NCBI GenBank assembly: GCA_032622095.1
Contig: CP136065.1
Coordinates: forward strand, 20,262,134-20,326,133
DNA length: 64,000 nt
Origin: Siphonodentalium dalli
Lineage: Eukaryota; Mollusca; Scaphopoda; Gadilida; Siphonodentaliidae
Direction: 5' to 3'
In this document: piece after piece, positions 37,878 to 47,695 of the stretch
Position numbering within the stretch: position 1 is the first letter of the stretch
Layout of the letters: each line of letters opens with the position of its first letter
Made by a program: the position numbers and the translations under genes
The notes under the pieces: model-generated
Database searches by the model: none
Told to the model about the DNA's origin: nothing
Seen by the model: the letters and a program-made list of their open reading frames with translations, nothing else

Positions 37878-37946
37878 GCCAATGCATTCTCTTATATATG
37901 CGAGGCGACCTATGGTCGACTCGCATATATAAGAGAATGCATTGGC
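37878..37946. repeat. 69-bp palindromic hairpin, inverted copy
   Basis: Same hairpin as at 37591 read in the other direction (GCGACCTATGGTCGAC centre). Together the two form the inner part of the long inverted-repeat element. Confidence 0.9.
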
Positions 37947-38002
37947 AAAGGGTAAACAAAATCCCGACTTACGACTGGATTTGATATGGCGGGTCACATA
38001 TA

Positions 38003-38397
38003 TACCTGGTAAGATTGCTGTGAGTTAATTTTGTTAAGATCAACTTGTGGTTGATGGGGTGAAGTGACAAAATAAACTAATTACGTTCATTAGGATTAAT
38101 TGTTTAAACAATATGGACCCTGGTTTTACAAAACTGGTCTATGTTGGATGATAAATATGGGTACGTGCTGGTTCCCTGATCCAGAGTTCCTGTTTTGATG
38201 TTCGGGTGTCTATCTTGTCATAGAACAATATTATGTCATAGGCACTGGTCTCTAGGAAATAGGTAAAGATATAACAGAAAAGGGGGAGGGGACAACTAAA
38301 AGTCCTCCCTGTTCATACCAGGGGGTATTAACAACATGACAACACACATAGTTGGTGTGGCAGAGTTAGCTAAAAGGTCTGTTCATGAAAGGAAAGT
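38003..38397. other. Non-coding spacer, nothing recognised
   Basis: AT-rich sequence between two hairpin elements. No open frame, repeat or RNA signature was found. Confidence 0.5.
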
Positions 38398-41300
38398 TTA
38401 ACCCTTTTGTGATGGTTGCACTGATGCAGCACTAAAGATACTATGCCAGTGCATTATCTTATATATGTGAGTCTTCCATATGGAGTCTCACATATATGAG
38501 AATGCACTGGCTTGCGAGGTCAAGGTGAATAGTTATGTATCTTATATATGCGAGTCTTCCATAGGGAGTCTCATATATATGAGAATGTACTGGCTTGCGA
38601 GGTCAAGGTAAATAGTTATGTATCTTATATATGCGAGTCTTCCATAGGGAGTCTCACATATATGAGAATGTACTGGCTTGCGAGGTCAAGGTAAATAGTT
38701 ATGTATCTTATATATGGGAGTCTTCCATAGGGAGTCTCACATATATGATAATGTACTGGCTTGCGAGGTCAAGGTAAATAGTTATGTATCTTATATATGG
38801 GAGTCTTCCATAGGGAGTCTCACATATATGAGAATGTACTGGCTTGCGAGGTCAAGGTAAATAGTTATGTAATTTATATATGCGAGTCTTCCATAGGGAG
38901 TCTCACATATGAGAATGTACTGGCTTGCGAGGTCAAGGTAAATAGTTATGTATCTTATATATGGGAGTCTTCCATAGGGAGTCTCACATATATGAGAATG
39001 TACTAGCTTGCGAGGTCAAGGTAAATGGTTATGTATCTTATATATGCGAGTCTTCCATAGGGAGTCTCATATATATGAGAATGTACTGGCTTGCGAGGTC
39101 AAGGTAAATAGTTATGTATCTTATATATTGGAGTCTTCCATAGGGAGTCTCACATATATGAGAATGTACTGGCTTGCGAGGTCAAGGTAAATAGTTATGT
39201 ATCTTATATATGGGAGTCTTCCATAGGGAGTCTCACATATATGAGGATGTACTGGCCTGCGAGGTCAAGGTAAATAGTTATGTATCTTATATATGGGAGT
39301 CTTCCATAGGGAGTCGCACATATATGAGAATGTACTGGCTTGCAAGGTCAAGGTAAATAGTTATGTATCTTATATATGGGAGTCTTCCATAGAGAGTCTC
39401 ACATATATGAGAATGTACTGGCTTGCGAGGTCAAGGTAAATAGTTATGTATCTTATATATGGGAGTCTTCCATAGGGAGTCTCATATATATGAGAATGTA
39501 CTGGCTTGTGAGGTCAAGGTAAATAGTTATGTATCTTATATATGGGAGTCTTCCATAGGGAGTCTCACATATATGAGAATGTACTGGCTTGCGAGGTCAA
39601 GGTAAATAGTTATGTATCTTATATATGGGAGTCTTCCATAGGGAGTCTCACATATATGAGAATGTACTAGCTTGCGAGGTCAAGGTAAATGGTTATGTAT
39701 CTTATATATGCGAGTCTTCCATAGGGAGTCTCATATATATGAGAATGTACTGGCTTGCGAGGTCAAGGTAAATAGTTATGTATCTTATATATTGGAGTCT
39801 TCCATAGGGAGTCTCACATATATGAGAATGTACTGGCTTGCGAGGTCAAGGTAAATAGTTATGTATCTTATATATGGGAGTCTTCCATAGGGAGTCTCAT
39901 ATATATGAGAATGTACTGGCTTGTGAGGTCAAGGTAAATAGTTATGTATCTTATATATGGGAGTCTTCCATAGGGAGTCTCACATATATGAGAATGTACT
40001 GGCTTGCGAGGTCAAGGTAAATAGTTATGTATCTTATATATGGGAGTCTTCCATAGGGAGTCTCACATATATGAGAATGTACTGGCTTGCGAGGTCAAGG
40101 TAAATAGTTATGTATCTTATATATGCGAGTCTTCCATAGGGAGTCTCACATATGATAATGTACTGGCTTGCGAGGTCAAGGTAAATAGTTATGTATCTTA
40201 TATATGGGAGTCTTCCATAGGGAGTCTCACATATGAGAATGTACTGGCTTGCGAGGTCAAGGTAAATAGTTATGTATCTTATATATGCGAGTCTTCCATA
40301 GGGAGTCTCACATATATGAGAATGTACTAGCGTGCGAGGTCAAGGTAAATAGTTATGTATTCTTATATATGCGAGTCTTCCATAGGGAGTCTCACATATA
40401 TGAGAATGTACTGGCTTGCGAGGTCAAGGTGAATAGTTATGTATCTTATATATGGGAGTCTTCCATAGGGAGTCTCAGATATATGAGAATGTACTGGCTT
40501 GCGAGGTCAAGGTAAATAGTTATGTATCTTATATATGGGAGTCTTCCATAGGGAGTCTCACATATATGAGAATGTACTGGCTTGCGAGGTCAAGGTGAAT
40601 AGTTATGTATTCTTATATATGCGAGTCTTCCATAGGGAGTCTCACATATATGAGAATGTACTGGCTTGCGAGGTCAAGGTGAATAGTTATGTATCTTATA
40701 TATGGGAGTCTTCCATAGGGAGTCTCAGATATATGAGAATGTACTGGCTTGCGAGGTCAAGGTAAATAGTTATGTATCTTATATATGCGAGTCTTCCATA
40801 GGGAGTCTCACATATATGAGAATGTACTGGCTTGCGAGGTCAAGGTAAATAGTTATGTATCTTATATATGGGAGTCTTCCATAGGGAGTCTCAGATATAT
40901 GAGAATGTACTGGCTTGCGAGGTCAAGGTAAATAGTTATGTATCTTATATATGGGAGTCTTCCATAGGGAGTCTCACATATATGAGAATGTACTGGCTTG
41001 CGAGGTCAAGGTAAATAGTTATGTATCTTATATATGGGAGTCTTCCATAGGGAGTCTCACATATATGAGAATGTACTGGCTTGCGAGGTCAATGTAAATA
41101 GTTATGTATCTTATATATGCGAGTCTTCCATAGGGAGTCTCACATATATGAGAATGTACTGGCTAGCGAGGTCAAGGTAAATAGTTATGTATTCTTATAT
41201 ATGCGAGTCTTCCATAGGGAGTCTCACATATATGAGAATGTACTGGCTTGTGAGGTCAAGGTAAATAGTTATGTATCTTATATATGGGAGTCTTCCATAG

Positions 41301-42270
41301 GGAGTCTCACATATATGAGAATGTACTGGCTTGCGAGGTCAAGGTAAATAGTTATGTATCTTATATATGGGAGTCTTCCATAGGGAGTCTCATATATATG
41401 AGAATGTACTGGCTTGCGAGGTCAAGGTAAATAGTTATGTATCTTATATATGGGAGTCTTCCATAGGGAGTCTCATATATATGAGAATGTACTGGCTTGC
41501 GAGGTCAAGGTAAATAGTTATGTATCTTATATATGGGAGTCTTCCATAGGGAGTCTCACATATATGAGAATGTAATGGCTTGCGAGGTCAAGGTAAATAG
41601 TTATGTATCTTATATATGGGAGTCTTCCATAGGGAGTCTCACATATATGAGAATGTACTGGCTTGCGAGGTCAAGGTAAATAGTTATGTATCTTGTATAT
41701 GGGAGTCTTCCATAGGGAGTCTCACATATATGAGAATGTACTGGCTTGCGAGGTCAAGGTAAATAGTTATGTATCTGATATATGGGAGTCTTCCATAGGG
41801 AGTCTCACATATATGAGAATGTACTGGCTTGCGAGGTCAAGGTAAATAGTTATGTATCTTATATATGGGAGTCTTCCATAGGGAGTCTCACATATATGAG
41901 AATGTACTGGCTTGCGAGGTCAAGGTAAATGGTTATGTATCTTATATATATGGGAGTCTTCCATAGGGAGTCTCACATATATGAGAATGTACTGGCTTGC
42001 GAGGTCAAGGTAAATAGTTATGTATCTTATATATATGGGAGTCTTCCATAGGGAGTCTCATATATATGAGAATGTACTGGCTTGCGAGGTCAAGGTAAAT
42101 AGTTATGTATCTTATATATGGGAGTCTTCCATAGGGAGTCTCACATATATGAGAATGTACTGGCTTGCGAGGTCAAGGTAAATAGTTATGTATTAATTCT
42201 CTTGTACATGTGAGTATTGTGAGGCTCCTTTGGGAGACTCACGTATATATAAGAGAATTCAATGGCACAG
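38398..42270 (+). mobile_element. TTAA-ended hairpin element expanded into a tandem array
   Basis: The left edge TTAACCCTTTTGTGATGGTTGC, and the following ...GCAGCACTAAAGAT...GCCAGTGCATT, matches base after base the reverse complement of the right end of the element at 49122-49367 (TTAACTCTTTCATGACGGGA, then GCAG, AAAGATCTTGTGCCAGTGC). A hairpin follows, then about 45 copies of an 83-bp unit, and after 42185 a final hairpin (TGAGGCTCCTTTGGGAGACTCACG...AAGAGAATTCAATGGC). A matching right TTAA end was not found, so the edge at 42270 is approximate. I infer an ordinary two-hairpin member of the family whose hairpin plus spacer was amplified in place. Confidence 0.75.
38440..42190. repeat. 83-bp tandem array, about 45 copies
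   Basis: Starts of ATGTACTGGCTTGCGAGG fall at 38585, 38668, 38751 and so on to 42155. Most units are 83 bp, with occasional 81-, 84- and 85-bp variants (ATATGAGAATG lacking two bases, TATTCTTATATATG with one extra, TTATATATATGGG with two extra). Each unit has GGTCAAGGTAAATAGTTATG as spacer, then CTTATATATGGGAGTCTTCC and ATAGGGAGTCTCACATATAT, which pair as a hairpin. A block of eight units is repeated (39008 and 39672 regions, 664 bp apart) and a three-unit block recurs 250 bp apart near 40285/40535. Frames such as MGVFHRESHIYENVLACEVK are translation artefacts, since 83 is not a multiple of three. Confidence 0.95.
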
Positions 42271-43150
42271 AAACTCGCCAACACGCCACCAAAAAAGAAA
42301 CATTCTTTCCTGAAATTACATGAACATCAAATAATTTGTGAGGGTTCATTATTCAGGACAACATGAACAATGATTATGCTTGTTAATAAAATATTTAATA
42401 AAATAAATTTATTTTGTACAAAACATTTTAAAACTGTTAGTTATAATTTGGGATTAATTTGGAAAGATCATGATATATCATATTAAAAAAACAATTGTTG
42501 ATGGTCAATCTTCTTTAAAGATGGCCTATTTCTTCCGGGCCAAATGACAAAAATAGTTTCTATAAATCCCAATTTCAAGATTAATTACAAATAGCAATAG
42601 TGTGAATGAAATACAGATTAAACTGAAGATGGGGTGTATTATTTGTCTATAAACGTATAATATTAAAAGTGGTTTATTTCAATAATAATTCACAGTAAAT
42701 CTCTTTGCTGATCTGCAATTTTCCACGATTGAGTCTGATAACAAGATAGAGTGCTCTCTCTTGATACATACATGAATGTCATAAGAAATTCTAAATAAAA
42801 TTGATAGCTGTTCCGGACTGGTGTCCTCAAATTCATATATATTATATTATATCCTGGAATTTATATAAAACTGGTTAGGAAGAGATGATCGACCATCTTT
42901 AATCTGTTTAGGAATCTCATATTTATTGTGTTCACGGCATTCAAAACCCTATCAACTTATGTACCTGGATCAGATATTTAAATTATGAATATATTATCTT
43001 GGATATCATGACGAATTATTGAGTCCTGATATTGAAGACAGTATGATCCTTCTATTGGCACAATTATCCATGCATTACTATGTTCAATAATCATCATTTT
43101 TGCAAAACAAATTTTTTGGCCCTATATGAATTTATGCCTAAACGTAGTCA
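42271..43150. other. AT-rich non-coding DNA, no gene seen
   Basis: No frame, repeat or RNA signature recognised over 880 bp. Confidence 0.5.
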
Positions 43151-43366
43151 TACAGTAATTCCCTGATTAATCGACTTCTTAACCACAGCAGAATTATGGG
43201 TAACTTTTCAGGATTTAGTCGGAAATATGGCTTGTTGCCAGTCATCGGAAGCTCTCACCGAGAGCTTTCCAATGTATGGCAACAAGTCATATTTCCGACT
43301 AAATCCTGAAAAGTTACCCATAATTCTGCTGTGGTCAAGAAGTCGATTAATTAGGGCATTACTGTA
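43151..43366. mobile_element. 216-bp full-length palindromic MITE, mariner-like ends
   Basis: The sequence is a near-perfect palindrome from TACAGTAATTCCCTGATTAA to TTAATTAGGGCATTACTGTA, centred on AAGCTCTCACCGAGAGCTTT. Arms of about 100 bp include CACAGCAGAATTATGGGTAA and CTTTTCAGGATTTAGTCGG on one side and their complements on the other. The CAGT start next to TA on both sides fits the TA target duplication and CAGT termini of Tc1/mariner elements (established for that superfamily). Assignment by ends alone is inference. It is the reference copy for partial copies at 1476, 44209, 45612 and 57420. Confidence 0.85.
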
Positions 43367-43703
43367 ACTCTATATGTGAGTTTGTCAAACCTGTTATTTT
43401 GTACAACATTATTCCCTTTCGAAATAAAATGACCATCAACAAGCAAAGGTCAACATGAATAAAATATAGATCAACATGATAACACATCTATTTTGTACAA
43501 TGTTCCGCTCGTCCCATTTGTTTTTCACCGGGGATAAAAGAAGAACAAAAAATACATAACAAAGCAAATTCAGAGTCATATTAAACAGTTTGGAATGTTT
43601 CGAATATAAAAAAAAATGGTTATCAAAATAATCGTACTGCTATTTTCCTGCATATATTTGAGGGATGTTGAGATAAAAGCATTATATGGCTGTGTGTTGA
43701 ACT
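43367..43703. other. AT-rich non-coding DNA, nothing recognised
   Basis: No coding or repeat feature seen between the palindromic MITE and the next fold-back element. Confidence 0.5.
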
Positions 43704-44143
43704 TAATAAGTGAGATCACTGGGTCGTGGCCGTATTGGATTAATAAGTGAGATCACTGGGTCGTGGCCGTATTGGATTCATCTAGCTCCGTTCCGTGGTT
43801 TCAGAGATTCTACCAGCCTCGGTTCTCAGAGATTCTACCAGCCTCGGTTCTCAGAGATTCTACCAGCCTCGGTTCCGTGGTTTCAGAGATTCTACCAGCC
43901 TCGGTTCCGTGGTTTCAGAGATTCTACCAGCCTCGGTTCTCTGGTTTCAGAGATTCTACCAGCCTCGGTTCTCTGGTTTTAATGCTACTGGTCAAAGTTT
44001 TGGAGTAACAATTCCATATATGGAGCTTTTGATTTATTCATGACTTCCCTATATGGAATGCTACTCCAAAACTTTGACCTGTAGCACTAAAACCACAGAA
44101 CTGGACCTGGTGGATCCAATATGGCCAGAAGTTAGTGACAGGG
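43704..44143 (+). mobile_element. Fold-back element with minisatellite in one arm
   Basis: The left outer part (AGTGAGATCACTGGGTCGTG, GGCCGTATTGGATTCATC) pairs imperfectly with the right outer part (GGATCCAATATGGCCAGAAG, TTAGTGACAGG). The inner arms TTTTAATGCTACTGGTCAAA and AAACTTTGACCTGTAGCACT pair well around a 20-base loop with ATTTATTCATGACT. The left arm has grown by two tandem repeats: a 37-bp unit twice (43704-43777) and a TTCAGAGATTCTACCAGCCT unit six times (43791-43968). The right arm has just one counterpart of each, so the expansion happened after insertion. The 80-90-codon frames here come from the repeats. Confidence 0.75.
43791..43968. repeat. Minisatellite of 32/25-bp units, six copies
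   Basis: Units end in CAGAGATTCTACCAGCCTCGG. They are 32, 25, 25, 32, 32 and 32 bp long, the short form lacking the 7 bases CGTGGTT. The array sits in the left arm of the fold-back element. Confidence 0.9.
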
Positions 44144-44208
44144 TGTATTGTGAGGTTTAGATTGATAAACTTGAAATGTCACCCATCAACCACCCATTAA
44201 CTAAATTA

Positions 44209-44315
44209 ATGCTCTAAGTAATCGACTTCTTAACCACAACAGCATTATGGGTAACTTTTCAGGATTTAGTCGGTAATATGGCTTGTTGCCATTCATCGGA
44301 AAGCTCTCGGGGACA
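44209..44315 (+). mobile_element. Left half of the CAGTAATKCCC palindromic MITE
   Basis: From AATCGACTTCTTAACCACAA to GCCATTCATCGGAAAGCTCT this matches the left arm of the 43151 copy, then stops at the palindrome centre and joins to ACATTAGTCACCTCGATTAT, which belongs to another repeat. Breakage at the centre is typical of loss of one arm of a hairpin. Confidence 0.75.
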
Positions 44316-44360
44316 TTAGTCACCTCGATTATGCATTTTATCTTCTGCTAATTAGAGGAT
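44316..44360. repeat. Segment shared in inverted orientation with 52868-52947
   Basis: ATTAGTCACCTCGATTATGC followed by ATTTTATCTTCTG and a GGATATAA block occurs here. The reverse complement is found just before the 30-bp minisatellite at 52.9 kb. It is probably part of a dispersed element whose ends I cannot define. Confidence 0.65.
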
Positions 44361-44447
44361 ATAAAAACTTCCCAGAAGGAAAAAGTAACTAAAAGCAATG
44401 TTAATTTGAGACTATTGATACTTCCCAGAAGATGAGACCTAAGCAAA

Positions 44448-44530
44448 ATGAGGTCCCCCGATGGTGAATTTAGTGATGCTATCCCGCACTGTGGGCTAGC
44501 ATCACCAAGCTCACCCTCTGGGGGACCTCA
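44448..44530. mobile_element. GAGGTCCCC fold-back hairpin (copy 2)
   Basis: The ends TGAGGTCCCCC and GGGGGACCTCA are perfect complements. The inner stem GTGATGCTA / TAGCATCAC surrounds TCCCGCACTGTGGGC. It matches the hairpin at 36634-36718 closely. The sequence before it (GAGACCTAAGCAAAATGAGG) also resembles 53983-54005 (GAGATCTAAGCTGAATAAGG). Confidence 0.85.
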
Positions 44531-44633
44531 TTCTGTACTGCAAATGACAGACAAACTATTTGCAGACTTGTGGATATTAAATTAAGCTGCTATTTATGTG
44601 TAACAAATTACATTTTGTGGCATGTGGAGTTGA

Positions 44634-44928
44634 TTAACCCTTTCAGTGCCAAGTCCGATTTTTGTATCAACCCATATACCCTGTGCCAAAGCATTCTCTT
44701 ATATATGCAAGTCGACCATAGGTCGCCTCGCATATATAAGATAATGCATTGGCCTAACAAATTTTTATCATTTGTTATTATTGTTTTACAATTTTTTACA
44801 ATTTCAATAATTTTTTCTTATATTCTTTAACTCTTTCAGTGCCAGATTTTATCTGCCCTGGTACTCTACAGACCGTAAATTAGGGCCGATGAGATCGGCC
44901 CATCGGCCCTTGGCACTGAAAGAGTTAA
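44634..44928. mobile_element. TTAA-bounded element with one 69-bp hairpin
   Basis: The left end TTAACCCTTTCAGTGCCAAG and the right end CTTGGCACTGAAAGAGTTAA are inverted with one mismatch in 20. The hairpin at 44685-44753 has the GTCGACCATAGGTCGCC centre. TTAA at both outer edges followed by CCCTTT-like termini resembles piggyBac-type elements, where TTAA is the target duplication (established), but no transposase is present, so this is inference. A shorter nested copy occupies 44827-44928. Confidence 0.75.
44827..44928. mobile_element. 102-bp minimal TTAA element nested at the right end
   Basis: TTAACTCTTTCAGTGCCA begins at 44827 and its exact reverse complement ends at 44928, with only about 66 bp between. 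An inner stem, GGGCCGATGAGATCGGCCC-like, lies in the middle. Two left ends thus share one right end, either through nesting or by internal duplication of the left terminus. Confidence 0.75.
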
Positions 44929-45611
44929 CAGATTATAGTTCAGACACAATATCCTGCCACACATTACATAGGCAGTAATCAATTGGTTTCGATGATTACG
45001 TAAAATAATTCACTAGGAGAGCCGGGCCTGGTAAAACCTCAACCTCAACTAACTTCAAGTGAAACCAATTGATTTAATCTGTTTATTACAGACTTTTCAC
45101 CACTAAAAGGTGTTAATTCTAAAGATAATATGTGACAAAAGAATCCCTTATAAGCTGATAATGTGAGCTGACTGGGGACGTATTTCACAGGTGTGACCTT
45201 ATAATTTTTAATCGACTGAGAAATCGTTATAAATCAACATTCCTCAAAATGTTATCTTGTAAGCAAGTAACCCGTCATCGAAGGGCTGAAAGAAACACCT
45301 TCATCTACAAATATTATTTTTTATCATAGCTTTGGTAAGAAAAAATAACTTATTAAAAACTTTATCCTATTTCCAATTGTACTTTGGACATATATGGCAA
45401 ATATATCAGTTTAATATATGTACAAATAGTACGTTTTTTAAATAAAACATATGGTAGTTATGACATATTTACCATATCTCAATTTCATGCACATCTACAT
45501 GACGATATGGGATATTGCTGAAATTTAATTAAATTAATAAAAAGTGGTAAACAAATCTGGATAACTTTATCAACTGATTGTAAAGACAATTATATTAGCT
45601 GTTACAGTGGT
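44929..45611. other. AT-rich non-coding DNA, nothing recognised
   Basis: No gene, repeat or structured RNA recognised. Confidence 0.5.
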
Positions 45612-45713
45612 GAGAGCTTTCCGATGAATGGCAACAAGCCATCAACTAAATCCTGAAAATTACCCATAATTCTGCTCTGGTTTAAGGAGTCAATTATTTA
45701 GGGCATTATTGTA
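45612..45713 (+). mobile_element. Right half of the CAGTAATKCCC palindromic MITE
   Basis: GAGAGCTTTCCGATGAATGG through AACTAAATCCTGAAAATTAC to TTAGGGCATTATTGTA corresponds to the right arm of the 43151 copy, starting exactly at the palindrome centre. It is the complement in kind to the left-half copy at 44209. Confidence 0.75.
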
Positions 45714-45739
45714 GCTTGTAGTTCTTGTGATTCTCTATG

Positions 45740-45807
45740 TACATGTATATTGGATACTTGATATTAGTTACTTTACATGTATATTGGATACTTGATATTA
45801 GTTACTT
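45740..45807. repeat. 34-bp direct duplication
   Basis: TACATGTATATTGGATACTT plus the next 14 bases occurs twice in a row, immediately before the TTAA end of the next element. Confidence 0.9.
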
Positions 45808-46048
45808 AACCCTTCCGTGACTGGAGCTTCATGAAATTTGGCAAAAACCTTGTGCCAATGCATTCTCTTATATATGCGAGTCTCCCATAGGGAGCCTCAC
45901 ATATATAAGAGAATACACTGGCCTAACAATATTTATGTTGACCTTGTATTAAAACCAGTGCATTCTCTTATATATTCGAGGCTCCCTATGGGAGACTCGC
46001 ATGGTTTTTAATGCTGCACCAACATAGCTCCCATCATGAAATGGTTAA
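45806..46048. mobile_element. TTAA-bounded two-hairpin element
   Basis: The left end TTAACCCTTCCGTGACTGGA and the right end TCCCATCATGAAATGGTTAA are imperfect inverted repeats. It contains a full hairpin at 45853-45922 of the CTCCCATAGGGAGCC centre type, a spacer with CCTAACAATATTTATGTTGA then CCTTG, and a truncated second hairpin from about 45955 to 46002. The hairpin-spacer-hairpin layout is the same as at 49122-49367. Confidence 0.8.
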
Positions 46049-46664
46049 TTAAGTTCTATTGGATGTGGTGACAAGAAAAACATTTGTCAAAACTCAGGTA
46101 TGAATTATTTTTTACAGCATATTTCAGCCCAAACATGTGCAGAAGTGTCTAGATCTAATGAAAACGCACCAATAAATTTCACAATATTGCGCAATATCAA
46201 GTTCCTGTTTCAAAGCCGACCATGTGCTAAATTCTTGCCATATAGTTACACATGGATAAATAATCGAAAACACGCGTTATTTATTTAAAGGCCCATTTAA
46301 TGTTGGAGTCGCCGATAATTTTTTTTTAGACATTGATATACAGTTTTAATAACAATCTATGACATAAAATATGATTAAAATACAATAATTCATCACCATT
46401 TTGGGACGTCTGTGTCTCAGAAGGCCAAAGAGTAATAGAAAATAGCTGAAATCAAAGAAATACCCCCCCCCCAATTTCGCAACATAATTCAAACTATAGA
46501 TATAGAGTTATTCCCCTTCCATTGAAAATAATAGACTTTGCAAAACAGTCCAGATGAAACTTAAGCACAGAACACACATTGGTACCTCAACAAAAACAAC
46601 ATGTTCATAGTTTATTACACCGAATAAGTTGATTTTATAATATATTGGAGCTTCCTCTTTCAAA
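46049..46664. other. Non-coding DNA with a C9-10 run
   Basis: A 62-codon frame at 46100-46288 (MNYFLQHISAQTCAEVSRSN) has no recognisable motif. A C homopolymer lies near 46464. Nothing else was seen. Confidence 0.45.
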
Positions 46665-47091
46665 TCTCATATATATTTTGAAGACCTCTGTTTGTCTGTA
46701 TGTTTGTCTGTATGTATGTCATTGATACATATCTACGATTCTCGACCGATCGGGACGAAACTTGGTACGTGTGTGTAGTTTGACCAGGCGGTCGTCGTTG
46801 TCGTATTGGCGAGCCCGTGCGACGCCCGTGCAGTGCATGCGCAGACGAGATCTCGGAAATGGGTGGAGCCATCGACTTGAAATTTGGTATGTGAATGTAT
46901 CTTGCCCCGGATACGAGCCGAGCCCGTACGACGCCAGCTTCGCGCATGCGCAGACCAGATCTCGGAAACGGGCGGAGCTATCGACTTGAAATTTGGTTTT
47001 TGAATAGCCCGGACAACGTCGGGCTGGGTAGAGCTATCGACTTGAAATTTGGTTTTTAAATAGCCCGGACAACGTCGGGCTCATCGGCTAG
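46665..47091 (+). mobile_element. Non-autonomous Helitron-like element A
   Basis: It begins TCTCATATATATTTTGAAG after an A and ends with the hairpin GCCCGGACAACGTCGGGC (47063-47080), seven bases and then CTAG (47088-47091). A 5' TC, a 3' hairpin 5-10 bases upstream of CTRR, and no inverted termini are the known hallmarks of Helitrons. The terminal 56 bp, with the same hairpin, is duplicated (first hairpin at 47007-47024). Earlier in the body, two imperfect copies of a block with GCGCATGCGCAGA(C)GAGATC and ATCGACTTGAAATTTGG occur. No Rep/helicase is encoded. Confidence 0.75.
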
Positions 47092-47695
47092 TCTAATATA
47101 TATTTTGGGACTGCTGTCTGTCTGTTTGTTTGTTAGCTATGGCCGGAAAAAATGCTGGACGGATTGAGCCCAAACTTCCTATCTAAGGGTAAAATCCCAC
47201 ATGAAGTGTCATCGCACCGCTTCTGAGAACGTCAAGAGCACTCCTTCTCCATTCCCAGTCACCAAAATTACAGTCCTTGGCACTGTGGGGTTAATCGCGT
47301 TGATAGTTAAAGAGCGTTCGTATCCGCAGTGTCGTTGATAAAGAGCGTATGCGTGTAGTGTCTTCGTACTTAGGGGTTCCAAGGAACGGGGGAGATTTTC
47401 ATCGGGTAAGTTTTTCCGCCCCGAGGTGATCTTCACCTTGAAACGGGTATCCACAAACGTACCTCTTTTAGGGCGGGTACCATCATGGGACGGGTACCAT
47501 AATTTCTCTTGATTAAAAAGGCAGAATTAACTCAAATTAAATAAAAAAATTACGGATTTCGACGAAATTTGATACCTAGGGGTACTTTTGTCGGGGGAGT
47601 GTTTCGACGGGTCAAATCGTGACCCCGACCTGACCTTGACCTTAAAAATGGTCAATTCAAGGTCAAAGCCCGGACGAAGTCGGATCACCTGCTAG
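47092..47695 (+). mobile_element. Non-autonomous Helitron-like element B, head-to-tail with A
   Basis: It starts TCTAATATATATTTTGGGAC directly after the CTAG of element A and ends with CCCGGACGAAGTCGGATC, then ACCTG and CTAG (47692-47695), followed by T. So A and B together occupy an A/T target, as expected for Helitron insertion. The body shares the TCTGT(T/C)TG start region with A but differs afterwards. The terminal hairpin is less perfect than in A. Confidence 0.7.

Larger units (their letters stand above)
37544..38002. mobile_element. Long inverted-repeat element carrying two 69-bp hairpins
   Basis: The left arm (about 37544-37671) starts ATATGTGATCCGCCATATCA and continues AATCCAGTCGGGATTTT. 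The right arm (about 37868-38002) ends AATCCCGAC...CTGGATTTGATATGGCGGGTCACATAT. Each arm contains one 69-bp near-perfect hairpin, at 37591-37659 and 37878-37946, in opposite orientation. The central 200 bp is AT-rich. It belongs with the hairpin family seen at 44.6, 45.8, 48.3 and 49.1 kb but is not bounded by TTAA. Open frames of about 80 codons here are by-products. Confidence 0.8.

Noticed and set aside
38797-41347. Repetitive frames MGVFHRESHIYENVLACEVK in the 83-bp array
   Set aside because: By-products of an 83-bp DNA unit containing a hairpin. Frames break at every indel and have no promoter or splice context.
38440-42190. Could the 83-bp array be a CRISPR array?
   Set aside because: Units are contiguous with no unique spacers, there are no cas genes, and the setting is a eukaryotic transposon.
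46660-46989. Opposing 95- and 75-codon frames in Helitron-like element A
   Set aside because: They arise from the GC-rich duplicated block inside the element. Neither resembles a Rep or helicase protein.
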